Source: Oryzias latipes (lineage: Eukaryota; Chordata; Actinopteri; Beloniformes; Adrianichthyidae). Taken from it: a stretch of 64,000 nt of DNA. The position numbers were made by a program, and so were the translations under genes. The DNA is taken from NCBI RefSeq assembly GCF_002234675.1, contig NC_019877.2, forward strand, positions 1,206,372-1,270,371, written 5' to 3'. The notes beneath the pieces were generated by a model. That model had not been told where the DNA came from. It saw only the letters and a program-made list of their open reading frames with translations, and did not search any database. Shown here piece by piece: positions 1 through 20,900 of this stretch (position 1 is the first letter of the stretch; each line of letters starts with the position of its first letter).

Positions 1-2525
1 AACCATCATTTCCCAAAATATATTTTTCTGTAGCCCCTCCCACATGCAAAGAGCTCGGTGCTCCATGGCCTGAAGAAGACGCCAACGTCTGTGATAGATG
101 ACGATGAGAAGCGCTAGTGCCGAAGCAGAAATTTGAATGTATCTGCTGTTAATTCACATCTTTTGCCATGTTTTTAAATGACTTATTACGTAGGTGGTTT
201 GCATTTATGAATCGGATTTCACTGAAACAGTGGAATTGCTAAATTAGTTTTTTTTTTTCATTTTTAGAATTTTAAGAAAATGTTTGTAATGGAAATGCAG
301 CTGGTGACAATGGGTTTTTGGATTTTGCAGGATGGCCATGTCTTCTGAAGAATTGGTCAATCATCTCATGTACATGCTGTGTATTTAAGCCATCTATCTC
401 CCTTATTCTCTCCCCATGGGAACGTCTTCTTCATACTTGGGTTTTTTCTTGGCTATTTTGTGAATAAATCCATCCTTCATCATTTGTCATCCATTTGTTT
501 AAGTCCTTCCTGCTTCTGGGTCTTCTAAAAGCTACTGTACCCCACACACTCAAATACTAAGAACATATCTGGTGGGTGAACAAATCTTCACCCACCTGCA
601 TACTGACACACACTAACAAACAAAAAAACTGATACACGAGCAAACAAGCAAACATGTAAAGCAAATACCATTCCTGCATGCATACCAAAATCCTGTTTGA
701 GCTAGGATGAGTGTACCTGTCCTCAGGTGATGTGGACAAGGATGTTGGGAAATATAGAAGGTATAAGAAAGAAAAGATGCAGGAGCCTCCGGTCCCAAAG
801 AGCAGATAGGAAGAGGAGCATAGCAAGCGAGGGTCCCAAAGGTTTGGTCAACTATAAAAAAATAAAATAACATAAATGAATAAATAAATGAGTGCTGGAC
901 AACTATTCAATTTTTTTCTTTTCACATGTATATAAAGCTAATTTATTTAGTTTGTAAATGTCAGTGCAACATGGTGGGAATTTTCCCTCCTGTTGTATTT
1001 TTCTTTGGCCACTAGATGTCGCTCTTTCATTGTTTTACTTTCAGTTGAGCTTTATGTTATTTTTTTATTTTACTTTTAACTTGTCCTGTCCAACAACTGA
1101 GCCGGGACCCAGGAGCCGCCCACCACCCAGCCAGAGTCTTGTCACCGCAGGCCAGAGCAGGCCCAGGCGCCCAAAGATCACAACACAACCACAGCTCCAC
1201 CCCTACCCCCTCACACACTACACTATCCAGCACACCCCCCCCCCCACCCCCTCTGATGGAAGACTCTGATGGAAGACTCGGCATGTGGAGGTTTTTCTGG
1301 AGAACTGAATTCGTCTGACTGCACTGCTCCAGATGTGAGGTTACATGGAGGGAGGATCATGATGTGGGGTTGTTTGTGGGGTGGATTCTCCCTGACCTCC
1401 GGGTCTTTGGGATGATTGAGAAGAAAGACCCCCCCCATCCCCCATCAGGATCTCAGCTCACCAATGGGCTTCAAACATCTCCATGAACAGAACCGTGGAA
1501 AGTTCATGGATGTGAACAAAAAGCTGCATTTGGTTTGAGCCATAACGACTACTTTCATCAGCAGCTTTTACTGTATTAGACCAGGGGTATTTGCTGGGGA
1601 TGGGAGGGGAAGGGGGGGGCAAATGGCAGCCAATGTGAAAAGAATCAACAAAATAAGAGCAGAAAGTCTTCTGTTGGTTTTTATGAATGCAGCTTTTCTT
1701 CAAGAATGAAAGCATCTTTGAGTACCCCTCCTCCTCTTCCTCCTCCTCCTCCTCTTCTTCCTCCTCCGCTTTTATGAATGAGACAGAAACGCACACAGTG
1801 ATGTCAGCAGGAAGGACCTCCTCCTCTGATGCGGGAAAATCCTCACGATCAGAGAAACGCTCCCCACAGGTCTGTCGGCCGCCCCGCTCATCCTGCTGGA
1901 GACAAACATCCCCCATCATCCTCCTGCCTCCTCTCCCTCCCCAGACCGAGGATGAGTAATCCAAGCAGGGAAGGAGGGGGGGCGAGGGAGGTGTAGGCAC
2001 GCTGGTAGAGACGGTGAGAGAAGGAGGAGACCATTGCATCATCATCATCATCAGCGAACGTGCAAAAGCAGAGGGTGAAAATTCAAAACACTCCCAGCTG
2101 CAGAGCTCAGGCTGACTGGAACAGACTAATTCCTGGACGGATGCTGCACAAGGAGACGGGGAGTCAGCTGAAGACATGAATCTGTTCCTTTTTGGATCAG
2201 GCTAAAGACCGGAGCTTGAAACTGACAGAAAGACTGGGGACTCTTTCCTCCAGTGACCCTGACTAATCTCTGGAAACGCTAACTGACAAGACTTCTCCTT
2301 CAGGATCAGATCAGACTAATTCATGGAGGAAAGGCTGACAGGATCATCGTTTGAATGGGTGGAGGTGGCTTCTCTCCGGCCGTGACTGTCTTCTGATGCC
2401 TCTGAGAGTGGGTCCTGGATAATATCTGGAGTCAGTGTTCTATAACAGCATCCCACTGCCCTCCATCTCCCTGTGCTGGGACTCCCCCGTGGTACCTGGA
2501 TAATCTCCGGATCAGTGTGTCTGGC
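1..2525. other. Upstream flank of fam13c; no coding gene recognised
   Basis: No protein family could be recognised in this stretch. It holds AT-rich sequence, a C-run near 1230, a (TCC)n tract at about 1726-1768 and an (ATC)n tract near 2037-2052. The longest open frame here, on the minus strand at 1458-2177, owes its length to the TCC tract read as poly-Glu and is not credible. The last 350 bases are less AT-rich and may contain 5' untranslated exon(s) of fam13c, but no transcription start can be assigned by eye. Confidence 0.5.
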
Positions 2526-9651
<7,126 letters not shown>

Positions 9652-12600
9652 GGAAACAGGACTTCCTTCCACATCGTCTGAACAGTGAGCCCATCATCCT
9701 CCTGCTGTTCTTCTACCATCATCCTCTCACCATGAACTAGTTTTCTGCCTTCCTTGATAAAGACTTTGAATGTGTCTGAGTCCAACTGAGAGCACTTTAA
9801 TCCGCCAGCGAGAAAAACAAAGGCCTCCAATACGAGACCCGTTCTTCCTGCAAACCATGAACCTCCCAGAGACGTTCACTTCAAACTTTATCCAGATTAT
9901 TGTTTAGGGGAACGATATGAGATTAATGAGAAGAAAAAAACAAAGGAGTAAACAACTCAAAGACCAATGCTAACGGTCAGATTCTGGAAGAGTTTTGAGG
10001 ATTCTGGCAGAATCTGGCAGAAAAAAGAACAAAACCATTTGAACTTTTTAAAAAACCACATCTGACATAAAATGAAAGATTGTGCCATTTTTTTTAACAG
10101 AAACTGATAGAATATTGTCCTGATTTAACGTGCATGCCTCTTATTTCTATGAATCAATTCTGATTTTCTAAAGTGCTCTTGAACAATAGTTCTGCAAAAA
10201 CTTTCTTTTCCGACTTTAGCTCTCTTTCCTAACAATTTATTTCTGTTTTTGTACAATAACCATAGAAATGTCCTTAGAGATCTTTTGTTTCAAACAAATC
10301 TGAACGACAAAAGTCAAAGGAGACATTTGGTAAGTTTGTGCACCAAGCAGGGGATTTCTGAGGTGACTGCTTCTTCAAATTGTAGAATAATCTCCAGGTT
10401 TCTTTATATTTACTCAACCATTTTCCTCAATCCACATTTTATCTGATATTTTTGAGCTGTAACTGTCCTGCATTTATAGGGAAAGGCTTCAGGTCCACCA
10501 GAATTTGTCTTTAAAGTCACATCATCTGATGAATTGTGTCTCTTTAAGGTCTAATTTGACATTTGTGCCTTCGTTGACTGAAGCAGCTTGGGGTTAAAGT
10601 CAAACTTTTACACCAGTTCTGAAGCTGAAACAGTAACATTTCCAGTGTAAGATTTTCTTTTTGTTATAAATGCTGCTTCCTGCAAAAAAAACCTCCAGAC
10701 TTTTTTCTGTTGGGTTTGTAGGTAGGCTGGAAAGAAATCCGCTCTAAAATCAAAACATTTCCTTCTCAGTTTTTCATAATGGTGGGGAAGTCTCATTCAT
10801 AGAACTGAATTAGTGTCCATAAATATTGGAAAATAAATGTAATAACAGTTAGCCATGTGAGTGTTAGGGCCACCATGAAACTAAATAAATGAATGACAAT
10901 AAGCTCAACAATTTACAAGAATAAAGTTGTTTAATTATGAGGGAAAAAATGTTTACATTTTATGAGACTAAATTTATCATTTCATTAGTTATTAATTGAA
11001 TATTTATGAGATTAAAGTCATGATAAGAAAAACTGTCACATAAATTTGGGGGGAATCATGTCTTTTCTGGAGGAAAAAGACAAAGTTGTAGTTGGACGGC
11101 TGCAGGGATATCGTTGGTTTCATCAACGATTAATTCAGAGGGTTTAGTGGTTTCTCAGGAGACGCTGAGTCTGGTGATTAAGTTTCTTGACCCACAAAGA
11201 GCGGTTTACCGACAGCAAATCGTTTTCTGCATTATACTTGCAGAGGTCCAAATGCATCATGGGACATGGATACCTATGATAAACTGAAACCTTATGGTGT
11301 CGCCAGAAATGGATTGATGGATTTAGTTGACACCTAATGTGGATAGAAGCTTACTTTACCAAGTTTATTATTAAAACAGCATAAGATTTTTTCTTGTAGA
11401 ACTCTTTTCTCATAAAATTACAACTTTTTCAGTTTTACTGCTGCAATTTAATAAGATTGTGACTTCTTTCTCATTGTTCTATAAATTGATTCTTGTAAAT
11501 TTACAACTTTTTCTTATAGTTTTACAATTTAAATCTCACAAAATTACACCTTTATTCTCAAGAGCTTACTATTTTTTATTCATAAACTTTTGACTTTTTG
11601 TTCGTAATGTTCTTTTCATCTTTATTCTAATAAAATTACAGCTATTTTCTCAAAATTTTACAACTCTTTTCTCATAAACCTTTGACTTTTTTCTCGTGAT
11701 TTTAGGATTTTATGTTCGTCGTATGAGTCTTTGATTGCTCACTGTTTGACAGAGACAAAAATAATTGTAAATTTTACATACTTTTCTCTTGAATTTAAAG
11801 TAAGCTCTACATCTCTCACACCTAAACACAATATTGGTCCCTTATTTGTGTTTTTGTTGCTATTGTTCTTAGTAAGCAGGATTTTGCCCAAAATATTTAT
11901 TTCTGTAATCTCATAAATTTTCAATTTAGAGTTTATGAAAGTATTTCATTCTCATAAAATATAGCTTCTTCTCATAACTTTATAACGTAATTCTCGTAAT
12001 CTTTTCACTTTATTTAACTTTTTTTTTGTGGTGGCCCTAAGACTTCATCGTGTGACGGCTAAAAGTAAAGCAAACACAAAAATAATTTTAAAAGCAATTT
12101 TATCTTAAAATCAAAGTAAATCTGTGTTAGAGGTTGTTTTCTTTTTGCAAAGACTCCTTGGAAAAATGGGGTAAATTTAATACACAAGTTAAAGAAGTTG
12201 TCTAATATTGGATGCAACATTTTTATTTCTAAAATGCCGTTGGTGAATGGATATTATTGCAAAACCAGCCACCTTGTTGTTACCCTTTGAACTGATTGGT
12301 TCAGTCGGGGCGTAGAAGTGTTTCCCCCCAAGAGGAAACTAAAAACCAATTTAAGAAAAATTCAAAAATTTATAAAAATAACATTCCAAAATTGTCCAAA
12401 GCTGTCACAGTCCAAAGAAAAACACGTCATAGAATCAGAATTATGTGAAAAGACTAATATGTGACATACATGTATGCAATACCAATTCTGTGCATTTCTA
12501 AGTCTTGACCTGGTTGCCACCCAGTGAGAGAAAATGTTTAAAAGCTGCCAAAAATTGTGTTTTTGAGATAATCAGCGATGGGGTCATGGAAGAGTCAGAT

Positions 12601-14984
12601 TATTTAACCCATCTGTTAAAAAATTCTGTCACATCTTGCTCGAACTGCTGCTGTTGGATTTTGTGAGCTTTATTTTGAAGAGATGGGCCAGGAAGTTGAA
12701 GCAGAGGGCAGGACATGAGGTAAATGGTAACAGACCAGGTTTCAAATCTTGTGCCCAAATATGTAATTTATGAATGTGACTGGAGAAAGGTCTGCCTGCA
12801 GTTATGTAAGAGCACTTTAGGCCTAAAAACGAATCCAAAGTGTTGCACCATGTGTACTGATAAGGAGATGAGAGCAAGGAGTTTGTGGAAACACAATCAG
12901 ACTGAACTGAGTAAGTCCTGTCCAGCAAATGTGTCTGTTATGGGAAAGGATTTTTAAATGCTGCTGGGTTTAATGAAAGATCATCTCATGGCAGTTGCTT
13001 TTACGGTGCAGCATGTTATGAGTAAAACCTGTTTTCTTTGTGGTAAAGCTGAGAAAAAAAGAGTAGATTAACAAACCCAACCACCATCTGTGTGTTTGTG
13101 GAACCACGTGTAAAAATAGACAAAACCTGAAAAGGTTCCCCAGCAACGCGAAGCATGTGTCAGATTTCTAGGACCAGGAAACCACCTCATCGTGTCTGAA
13201 GAAAGTTTTATATTCTCCTGTATTCCTGACATCTGTTTTGTGTCAAGTGAAGTCCCGTTGAGGTTGGGCTCTCTGTCGGATTCATGTTCCAGAGCGCTGA
13301 AGGCCGAGTGCATGTCTGTGTTGATGTGGTGCTGTTGTTCCTGCCACCGTGACGATGACTTCCCTGTGATGTGCAATCCTGGTTAAACTGAAATTTCTAT
13401 ACGAAGTTACAATAAATATTTTTGCTATCAAAACTTTCTCATGTTATTTGCTTTGTATTATTCCAGCTGATAAAGAAACACTGGATTTTTTTTACTAACA
13501 GTCCATTAAATGAGGAGACAGGTGGGTGAACTATGCTTCAAAAAATTCAGGTTAAATCAGGCTGTGATTGATATTAATCTTGTTTTTGATCATGTAATTT
13601 GAACTTTTTGAATGAGAACCTGTTTACATTATGGCAATAATAAATTTATCGATAAACGCAACATTCATTTCAGGTGGACCATTGCCATTGTTTCCACTGC
13701 CAAGTAAATTAGCATGTTTAAAATCCCAAATTCGTGACCTCCTGCTCTCTGGATTTTCCTGAAGTCCTGAAGCTTACTTCATTAAAAATGTGTGAATTTT
13801 AGATCAAAAGATTCTGTAGGCAAAGGATTGAGAACCCTTGCTGATGGACATGGCTTTTTAAAATGATTTTAAACTCGTCACATGATTACATCTTTAATCC
13901 TTTAACACCAGAGATGTCGCTGGCAACACCTAAATAACAATGTTTGACAATTCACGCAATCAACGTAAGTCAGCTAATTATGCCATAATACAACACCGTA
14001 CAAACGTAAAGTGTTGCATATTGGGGAAAAAGACGCTTTTCTACGAGACAGAATCAGCTGATTAAGGTTGATTCTGTAAACATTTCACTATTCTAAAGTG
14101 TTGAATATCAGCACAAGGTTGCTTTTTTTCCACTTTAGAATCATGCTAATTTTGTAAATGGTTAAAGATTTGCCCTGGTCTGTCTGTGGTGTATCTCATT
14201 GCGTTGTGTGGGGAATCCATCCTACAACTGCCAATTAGTTTACATTGTTTTTGTTGAATCTCTGGTTAATCCACCCTCCCCTACTGCTCTCAGAGGAGTG
14301 GTTTATCCTGCCGCCCCTGTGTTGAGTAGTTTGTCCTGTTCTCTTTGTTCATCCAAAACTTAAGCAATTAGGGCCAATGCCCTCTCCTTACTCATTAAGT
14401 CCCTGTAAAATGCTTGTTTTCTTTCCTAAATGATGTCATGTTTTTGTATTTCCAAACTAAATTTTTGCCGTCCATGGCGAAATTAAGGGTCCTCCGTTTT
14501 TTTGCTGCGACATAGAATAGAACTCCCGCATGAAGCTAACATTGCAATGAAGAAGCGACGGATGTCCGACGGAGCCATTGTGAACATTCTGATTGATTAA
14601 CAAACGTTTTGTTTTTTAGTGTCAACGCAACTGAGAAGCAAGCAGACAGACCATGGAAATCATTCTTTATGATAGTCAAAAAAAACTTAAACACTGGAGC
14701 TAAAGCTCTGGTATTAAAGGAGTAAACTAAAACCAAAGTACCTGCAAGAGATTTCAAGAACACCTTATGAGTTCTAACAATGAACACGAAGACATCATAT
14801 TCCTACACATCATTGTAAATGCAAACTATTTTAATGGACACTTTAATGGACTCCATTTTGAAGTCCTATAACATATATTTGTGCTTTTTTGACAAATGAG
14901 TTGCTTTTACAACTTCAAGGCACATCAAGAAACTCCATCAGGCCGGTTCTGAACAAAAGTGACGTGTTCCTCAGTCTTGACGAA
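9652..14984. other. Convergent intergenic region between fam13c and asah2
   Basis: fam13c (+) and asah2 (-) end towards each other here. The region is AT-rich and should contain both 3' untranslated regions. A candidate polyadenylation hexamer AATAAA lies at 10832-10837 in the fam13c sense. The middle is occupied by the foldback repeat described separately (10864-12040). In the rest (9652-10863, 12041-14984) I see no recognisable gene, and the open frames are short and lack family similarity. Confidence 0.6.
10864..12040. mobile_element. Foldback/MITE-like element with 12-bp terminal inverted repeats
   Basis: The left end TTAGGGCCACCA (10864-10875) is the exact inverse of the right end TGGTGGCCCTAA (12029-12040). 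The left interior (10885-11040) reads as ATGAGATTAAAGTCATGA-like repeats. The right interior (11400-12000) reads as many degenerate CTCATAAAATTACAACTTT-like units of about 20-24 bp in the opposite sense. The two halves could therefore pair as a long stem. No transposase frame is present, so a non-autonomous foldback DNA element is the best description. Confidence 0.65.
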
Positions 14985-17900
14985 TCACTGATGGTAGAAG
15001 CTGGAAACAACTCTGAAGATGTCAGAGGAGCCTTCATACGGTGTGATGATGGTCTGCAAGCCTTGCAGCTGTTTGTAGTGTCCAAAATGTCTGATCCTGT
15101 AAAGACCACTTGGGGCAGATGAGGGAATGTGCCATTCCACTGTAGCATTACTTCGACGGTTTGAACCTTTCAGCCAATGAAACCTATAAGTAACGGCAAC
15201 GTTAATGTTATACAATAGAGAGGGCCCTTTAACAGGAAGTGAATTTCTTTAAAATTTGTGAAGATAAGTTTTCCTCAAGACTCTTGAATTCGATCATGAA
15301 GGGAAATCTGAGCAGCTTCTTATGATGGATTTATTGTCCAGTATGAGTACTAACATTTTCTCCTTGAGCACAGAGTACATTCTAACCCACCTGGTTTCCC
15401 ATGATGCATCATTGTGGACCACCCCCCAACTGTCTGTCAGGTTGTCATACATCTCTACTGTAACAAATGTTTTATCTCTCTGCAAGAAACAAGAAAACGA
15501 CGCTCATCACCAAGATAAAAGAAAAAAGAAAATGGAAAATGACAAAAACCAAAACTGTAAGGAGTCTTACGATGTCTCCAGAGTGTCTGGGGTTTCCTGC
15601 TACAAAGGTAACTGAAACAACATCGCCCTGTAATCAAAAACAATGCAACCGCTTGACGGATGGATGGATGGATGGATGGATGGATGGATGGATGGATGGA
15701 TGGATGGATGGATGGATGGATGGATGGATGGATGGATGGATGGATGGATGGATGGATGGATGGATGGATTGAATTCAAGTATTGTAATCAATAAAACAAA
15801 AACTTCCCACAGATTTATCAAACTCATTACAGAGATGATGAAATGCATAGATTAAAAAAACAGAAAAACAGACACATTTGCTTAATTAAATATAGTAATC
15901 ATTCACTAAAGTCATGTGGAACTTGATTTATTGCTTGAAAAGAAGCAGGAAGAAGCGATTCAACTTTATTCACAAAATAAAGTTATAGTATAAACTGTAG
16001 ATCAATTGTAATGTAATTCAGGGTCATTTTTTTATAGAGAAGTTGGTTTCTCTCTTTCTTTCTTTTGTCTTGAAGTAGGACTCACTGAAAAAGCAGGTTC
16101 TGTCTGAAAGACATACTTTGAGGAACATCTCAGGCCTAAGCAGGTGACCTACCTGTCTGTAAATGCTGTTGACCTGATCAAGGACGTCTCCAAAGCTGGT
16201 ATTTTCTGGTTTTGCATCATAAGCTGCTGCAGCCATTAGGTTGAACAGGTTTGTAAAGAAGGGTGGTTCAGGACCAACTGGCAGCTCTGACACCTTGTCC
16301 TGAAAATAAAAGACAAATAATGTGTAGCATCACTTACAAAAATGTTTTGTTACTGTTTTTTATAATATCAAATAAACTTGTAGGGTGTATTTTTAACAGT
16401 ATATAACTTTTTTATTTGGATTACAAAACTTTTTCCAATTCATTTTATTTCTTATATTAACAGCTTGATTATTGGGTTTTTACTTACAAATTAAGCATCA
16501 TTTTACAGTTTTTCTAAAAAAATAAATAAAAACATTTTAAAAAGATAAATGAAAAACATGACAGCTCATTCACACCTGAGCAATGGCTCTGGCTAAGTTG
16601 GTGAATTTCTGCAGGTAGGCAGCAAAGGTGTGAGGACCAAAGATGGTGGAGGCTCCTTCATAACGTTGAATCTGGAAAAAAAAAAATGGTAGCGAGGCCT
16701 TGATCACACAACACCTTTTAGCTGACTGGTTTCATTGCTATTGTTGTATTTTTAACCTACATTTATTTTTCTTTATTTCGTTTTGCTTTACATCATATTT
16801 GATTCATTGTTTTTCTGCTTTTACTGTATTGTATGTTTTTTATTTTTCAGCGCTTTGTAATTTTATCTGTGAAAGGCTCTATATAAATAAAACGGACTTA
16901 CTTACTTACTTAAATAATATGCCATCAAGATGTATTATGTGTTTTTTTTTTCATTGCAAACATGTATGTACCATTTTAACATGTTATTATAAATAAAGGT
17001 TAAACATCAAAGTTTTTTTTAATGTTTTTTTAAATATTCATGTCCTTCAGTCAGAATAGAATTTAATGATTCAATAATTAGGTTGAAGACCATGTCATAC
17101 AGTCACTACGCACATTTTGCCCATTTTCCAGGAATTAAATTTTGCTCTTTCGTGAGACATGCATGATATACATAACTTGTAAGGGTTTCTTGCATTCTTC
17201 ATTAGTCGATGTGCACAGATGTCGCTCGAGGGTTTTGGCAGATGGCTCTTTACATGAATTTGGTTTGAGTTGCTCAATTTTCATCTTTGCAATATGTGCA
17301 AAATGTTTGCAGTGGCTGTTTGGCATGGTCTTGAGCAACTGCTTACCTGGTACTCCTCAAACGTAGTAATGTAGTGAGTGTACACATTGCTGAGTCCGGC
17401 AATCACCACTTCTGCGTTTTTGAACTTCTCAGCAGCCTCCAGTTCCTGAGACATGAGTAGAAAATTGTCAAAAATACCATTGAAAGTTTGCTTTCAAACA
17501 AATTTATGTGTGCTCACCTTTTTCACGGCTGCTCTAAGCCTCCTTCCCGCCATGGTACTATAAAAACACACAGGTGTATTACTATAAAGTTTAACCAGTG
17601 ATTTGATAGTTTTATTAAAGGTAGGACGGATTAAACTTCTATACGTCATTTCTCCAGGAATAGCCAAAACGGCTACTGAACCGATAGTGATGATCTGAAC
17701 GTCAACAATTGAAGGATGCCAAGGCAAAGGCCAGTTCATCTGCACACAACATACAATAGCTTTACATTTTTCAACTCCACCACAAAGTCATTTCCTATCA
17801 AACCTTTCTATCATGATTAGCAGTGATTATGAACTAATACATGTGATAATAGTTGAATTATTAAATTTGAATGACCTCTCCTGTGCTGAACAGAATTGGT

Positions 17901-20900
17901 TTGGGATGATGGCAATCCTTCGTCTGATTGGAAGGGGGGCCCAAAAGTGCATCTCTGATTCCGTCCCAGAAGGGGTCTCCTTCCACAGCGCCTTCATACA
18001 GACATTCATGCTACATTAAATGCCAGCACAAGAGAACTCCTGTAGAATCAGAGTGGAGTGATGGTGAAATCACCCTGAGTAAAGTTTAAATCTCCGCCTC
18101 CATCAGTTGTTCCTGCAGCAAAACTGTGACCCAGTGCCGGTTTACATGTCCTGCCCTGTGACACAAACAAAAATAACACACCATTGACTTAAAAGGATTC
18201 TCCTAATTTAAGGATAGTTTTGTTAATGTCGGTAGTGACAAAAAATGGCTTGTAATGCCTATATATGATATTATGGGTTGTATGCAGTGGACCGCTGAGT
18301 TATTTTCACTTGCGGGTAACTGCATTTGTCGCTTTCCCGAAAACAGGACGGTCCGTGTACTAATTGAATTTTGTTTTTGTTTTTTGTTTTTATTGGATAT
18401 CAAGAAGGCAATGTTTTCTTTCCAAAGAGGACAGGACATCAAGCTACCTTAATGCACAGCATCAGCCAAATAAATTAATTTGAGTTTCCACATTTTCCCA
18501 AAAGATGGTGAGTTGTGGAAGAAGTGGGTCATTAATACTTGGCAAGGTCGCTTTCATTTTTATTTTATTCTTTTTGACCTGATCGAGCTGTCAAACCTTG
18601 ATGGGCAAAGCGTTAATGTTGCCTGTTCTGAACACAACTACTACTCTTCTACAGAGCTGGGTGCCCAGGATTAAGCCTGAGCCAAGATTAAGATCTGCAT
18701 TCTGCACTAGCACGGCTCCAAAGTCAAATGGAGGAGATGGCCATCAGCAACAGTTGATGATGTCATCAGATTTAATAAAAGTTAAGCTTGAAATTTCCGA
18801 GAGTTTCATCATACTGAAATAGAAATGATTAGCATTAATGACAGCGCGCTGCTTTCTAAGAGCAATCGATAGCAAAAGTAGACAGAAGACAGTTTTGGAA
18901 GTGTGAGAAGTAATTAAGTACATACTATGTTTTTTTTTCATGTAAAAAACACTCCTCTGCTATCAACTGTCCAAACCGGAAGCGGTCTAACATGAGGGAG
19001 CAACATGCATATACCAAATTAACATAATTGGTTACAAATATCTGAATTTTTAAAAAAAAAATAAGATACAAGTTTTAGAATTGCTCATATAAATATAACT
19101 TGTAGCTTAAAAAGTGTTTTGAAAACATTATGTTACATTTAACAATGCAAGTAAGTAAAACAACAAACATTCTCTGCTAAATTATTTTTGCGACCAGCAA
19201 TATTTCTAGAATATTTCAATCTTTTGAACAAGGTGTGTTGTTTTGGGCACTCACTGTGTGTGTGTCATTGAGCTGAACAGTCACATCAGTCATATTGACC
19301 CACTGGTGAGCAAACTGAACAGAGCCAGTCACCTCATGAACTGCATTTGCATACAGCTCCTGTAGAGGACAAAAACACAAAAATAATCACTTTTTTAAAC
19401 TTTTATTTATCCGCTACTCTGTAAATAACTCAGTAATTAAAGAAAAAGGAACAGTTTATCATGTGAGTTCACAATAATTTAGTGTGTCCCCAAAAAGGCC
19501 ACCCAAACTCGAAGACTCCACAAGGTAGGTAAACTGGTAAATGCATGTGATGCTCTAATTTTAGTTTCATTGCTTTGAGGTCATTTGTTGTTTGTTTTAC
19601 CCAATTATGGCACCAGCCTAAGAGTGACTCAAGTTTTAAAAAAATGTCCAGACAGTCACTAACCTTAGCTTTCATGAAGATGTTGTGTCCAATAATTCTG
19701 GTGCTCTCAAACATGTCTTCTCCAGGTCCAAATGCTTTACACATCTTAGTCTGATAAAGATGAACACCAGTCAGGTAATACCAATACCAATGACTTTTTC
19801 ATCCTTCTTTTGTGTGCATGTACCCCTCCAACGGGACAGGAGCTGTTCAGATAGTCACAGAGAAGGCCGGTGTTCATACAGTGAGGTCCTCTGGTGTTTG
19901 GACTGACGTCACCAAGGTTACTGGAGGAGAATCCAGCCACAAAACTTCCCTGCAATGTGCACATCAACTGCTTTAGATTTAGGTAGAATATACATTACTG
20001 TCATGTCATTTACAACACATATAAATTCTACTTAAGGTGTAATACTGGATGTTTAAAAAAAGAAAAGATATAGATGCCACTTGAATTTTTCACATCACCT
20101 GTCCAGGGAGTTCCCCAAAGTTTTTGTCCTGTTCCAGCAAGTAGGAAGCATACCCCATGTTGTCACTGCTCACCATGCGGTTGGTAAAGTTCATGCTTAC
20201 CGCATGGACGGCAAACCAGCTATTAGGAAGGAAATAAATAAAACAAAATTTTAGTGGAATTTAAAACTACAGCAGTTTTTCAGTCAATATTTTTTATAAC
20301 TATAATAAAAATTCCAGTGGTTACATTTTTAACTGCTCCTAGTGACACCTACAGGTCACCAAAAACCTCCTTAAACTTTATTTCTACACTGGATTTCATG
20401 AAGGGACCATTAAAAGGTCATTAAAAATTTGTTTAATGACAGTGACAGCTAAAAAAAAAAAAAAAAAAAGAAATCGGACGCAAACTTCAGCCTCATCTGA
20501 CTTCTAAGATCAATCGGATCAATGCAAAACCAAATTACAATAGGATATGAAGATGCTTAAATATTTTTTTTACCTGATCATTCCAATCCCATCTCCATCC
20601 AAATCTGTAAACTTCAGCACCACCACCTGCTTATCCGTGTTTTTCTCATACCTGCAGATTTTATATTAATGTTTGAAATTTGATTTTTTTTTTAGGGTGA
20701 GAGTTAACATTATGACTAGAAATATTTTATAAAATAAAATTCACCAAATGTTTAACAACTTTATCTAATAATCTATCAGTATTTACAACATAAAACATTG
20801 ATGCTTCAAGAGTTCATTTTTAAATAATTCTGTTAATCTGTGCCATCTCCTCCAAACCTAAATGAAAGCTGAGAGCCAGCAACTTCATTTACATGCATTG

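Noticed and set aside
1458-2177. 239-codon minus-strand frame upstream of fam13c
   Set aside because: Length comes from poly-Glu and poly-Met low-complexity tracts; no recognisable domain.
15600-15855. Ile-His-Pro-Ser and Trp-Met-Asp-Gly repeat frames
   Set aside because: Simple translations of the (TGGA)n microsatellite.
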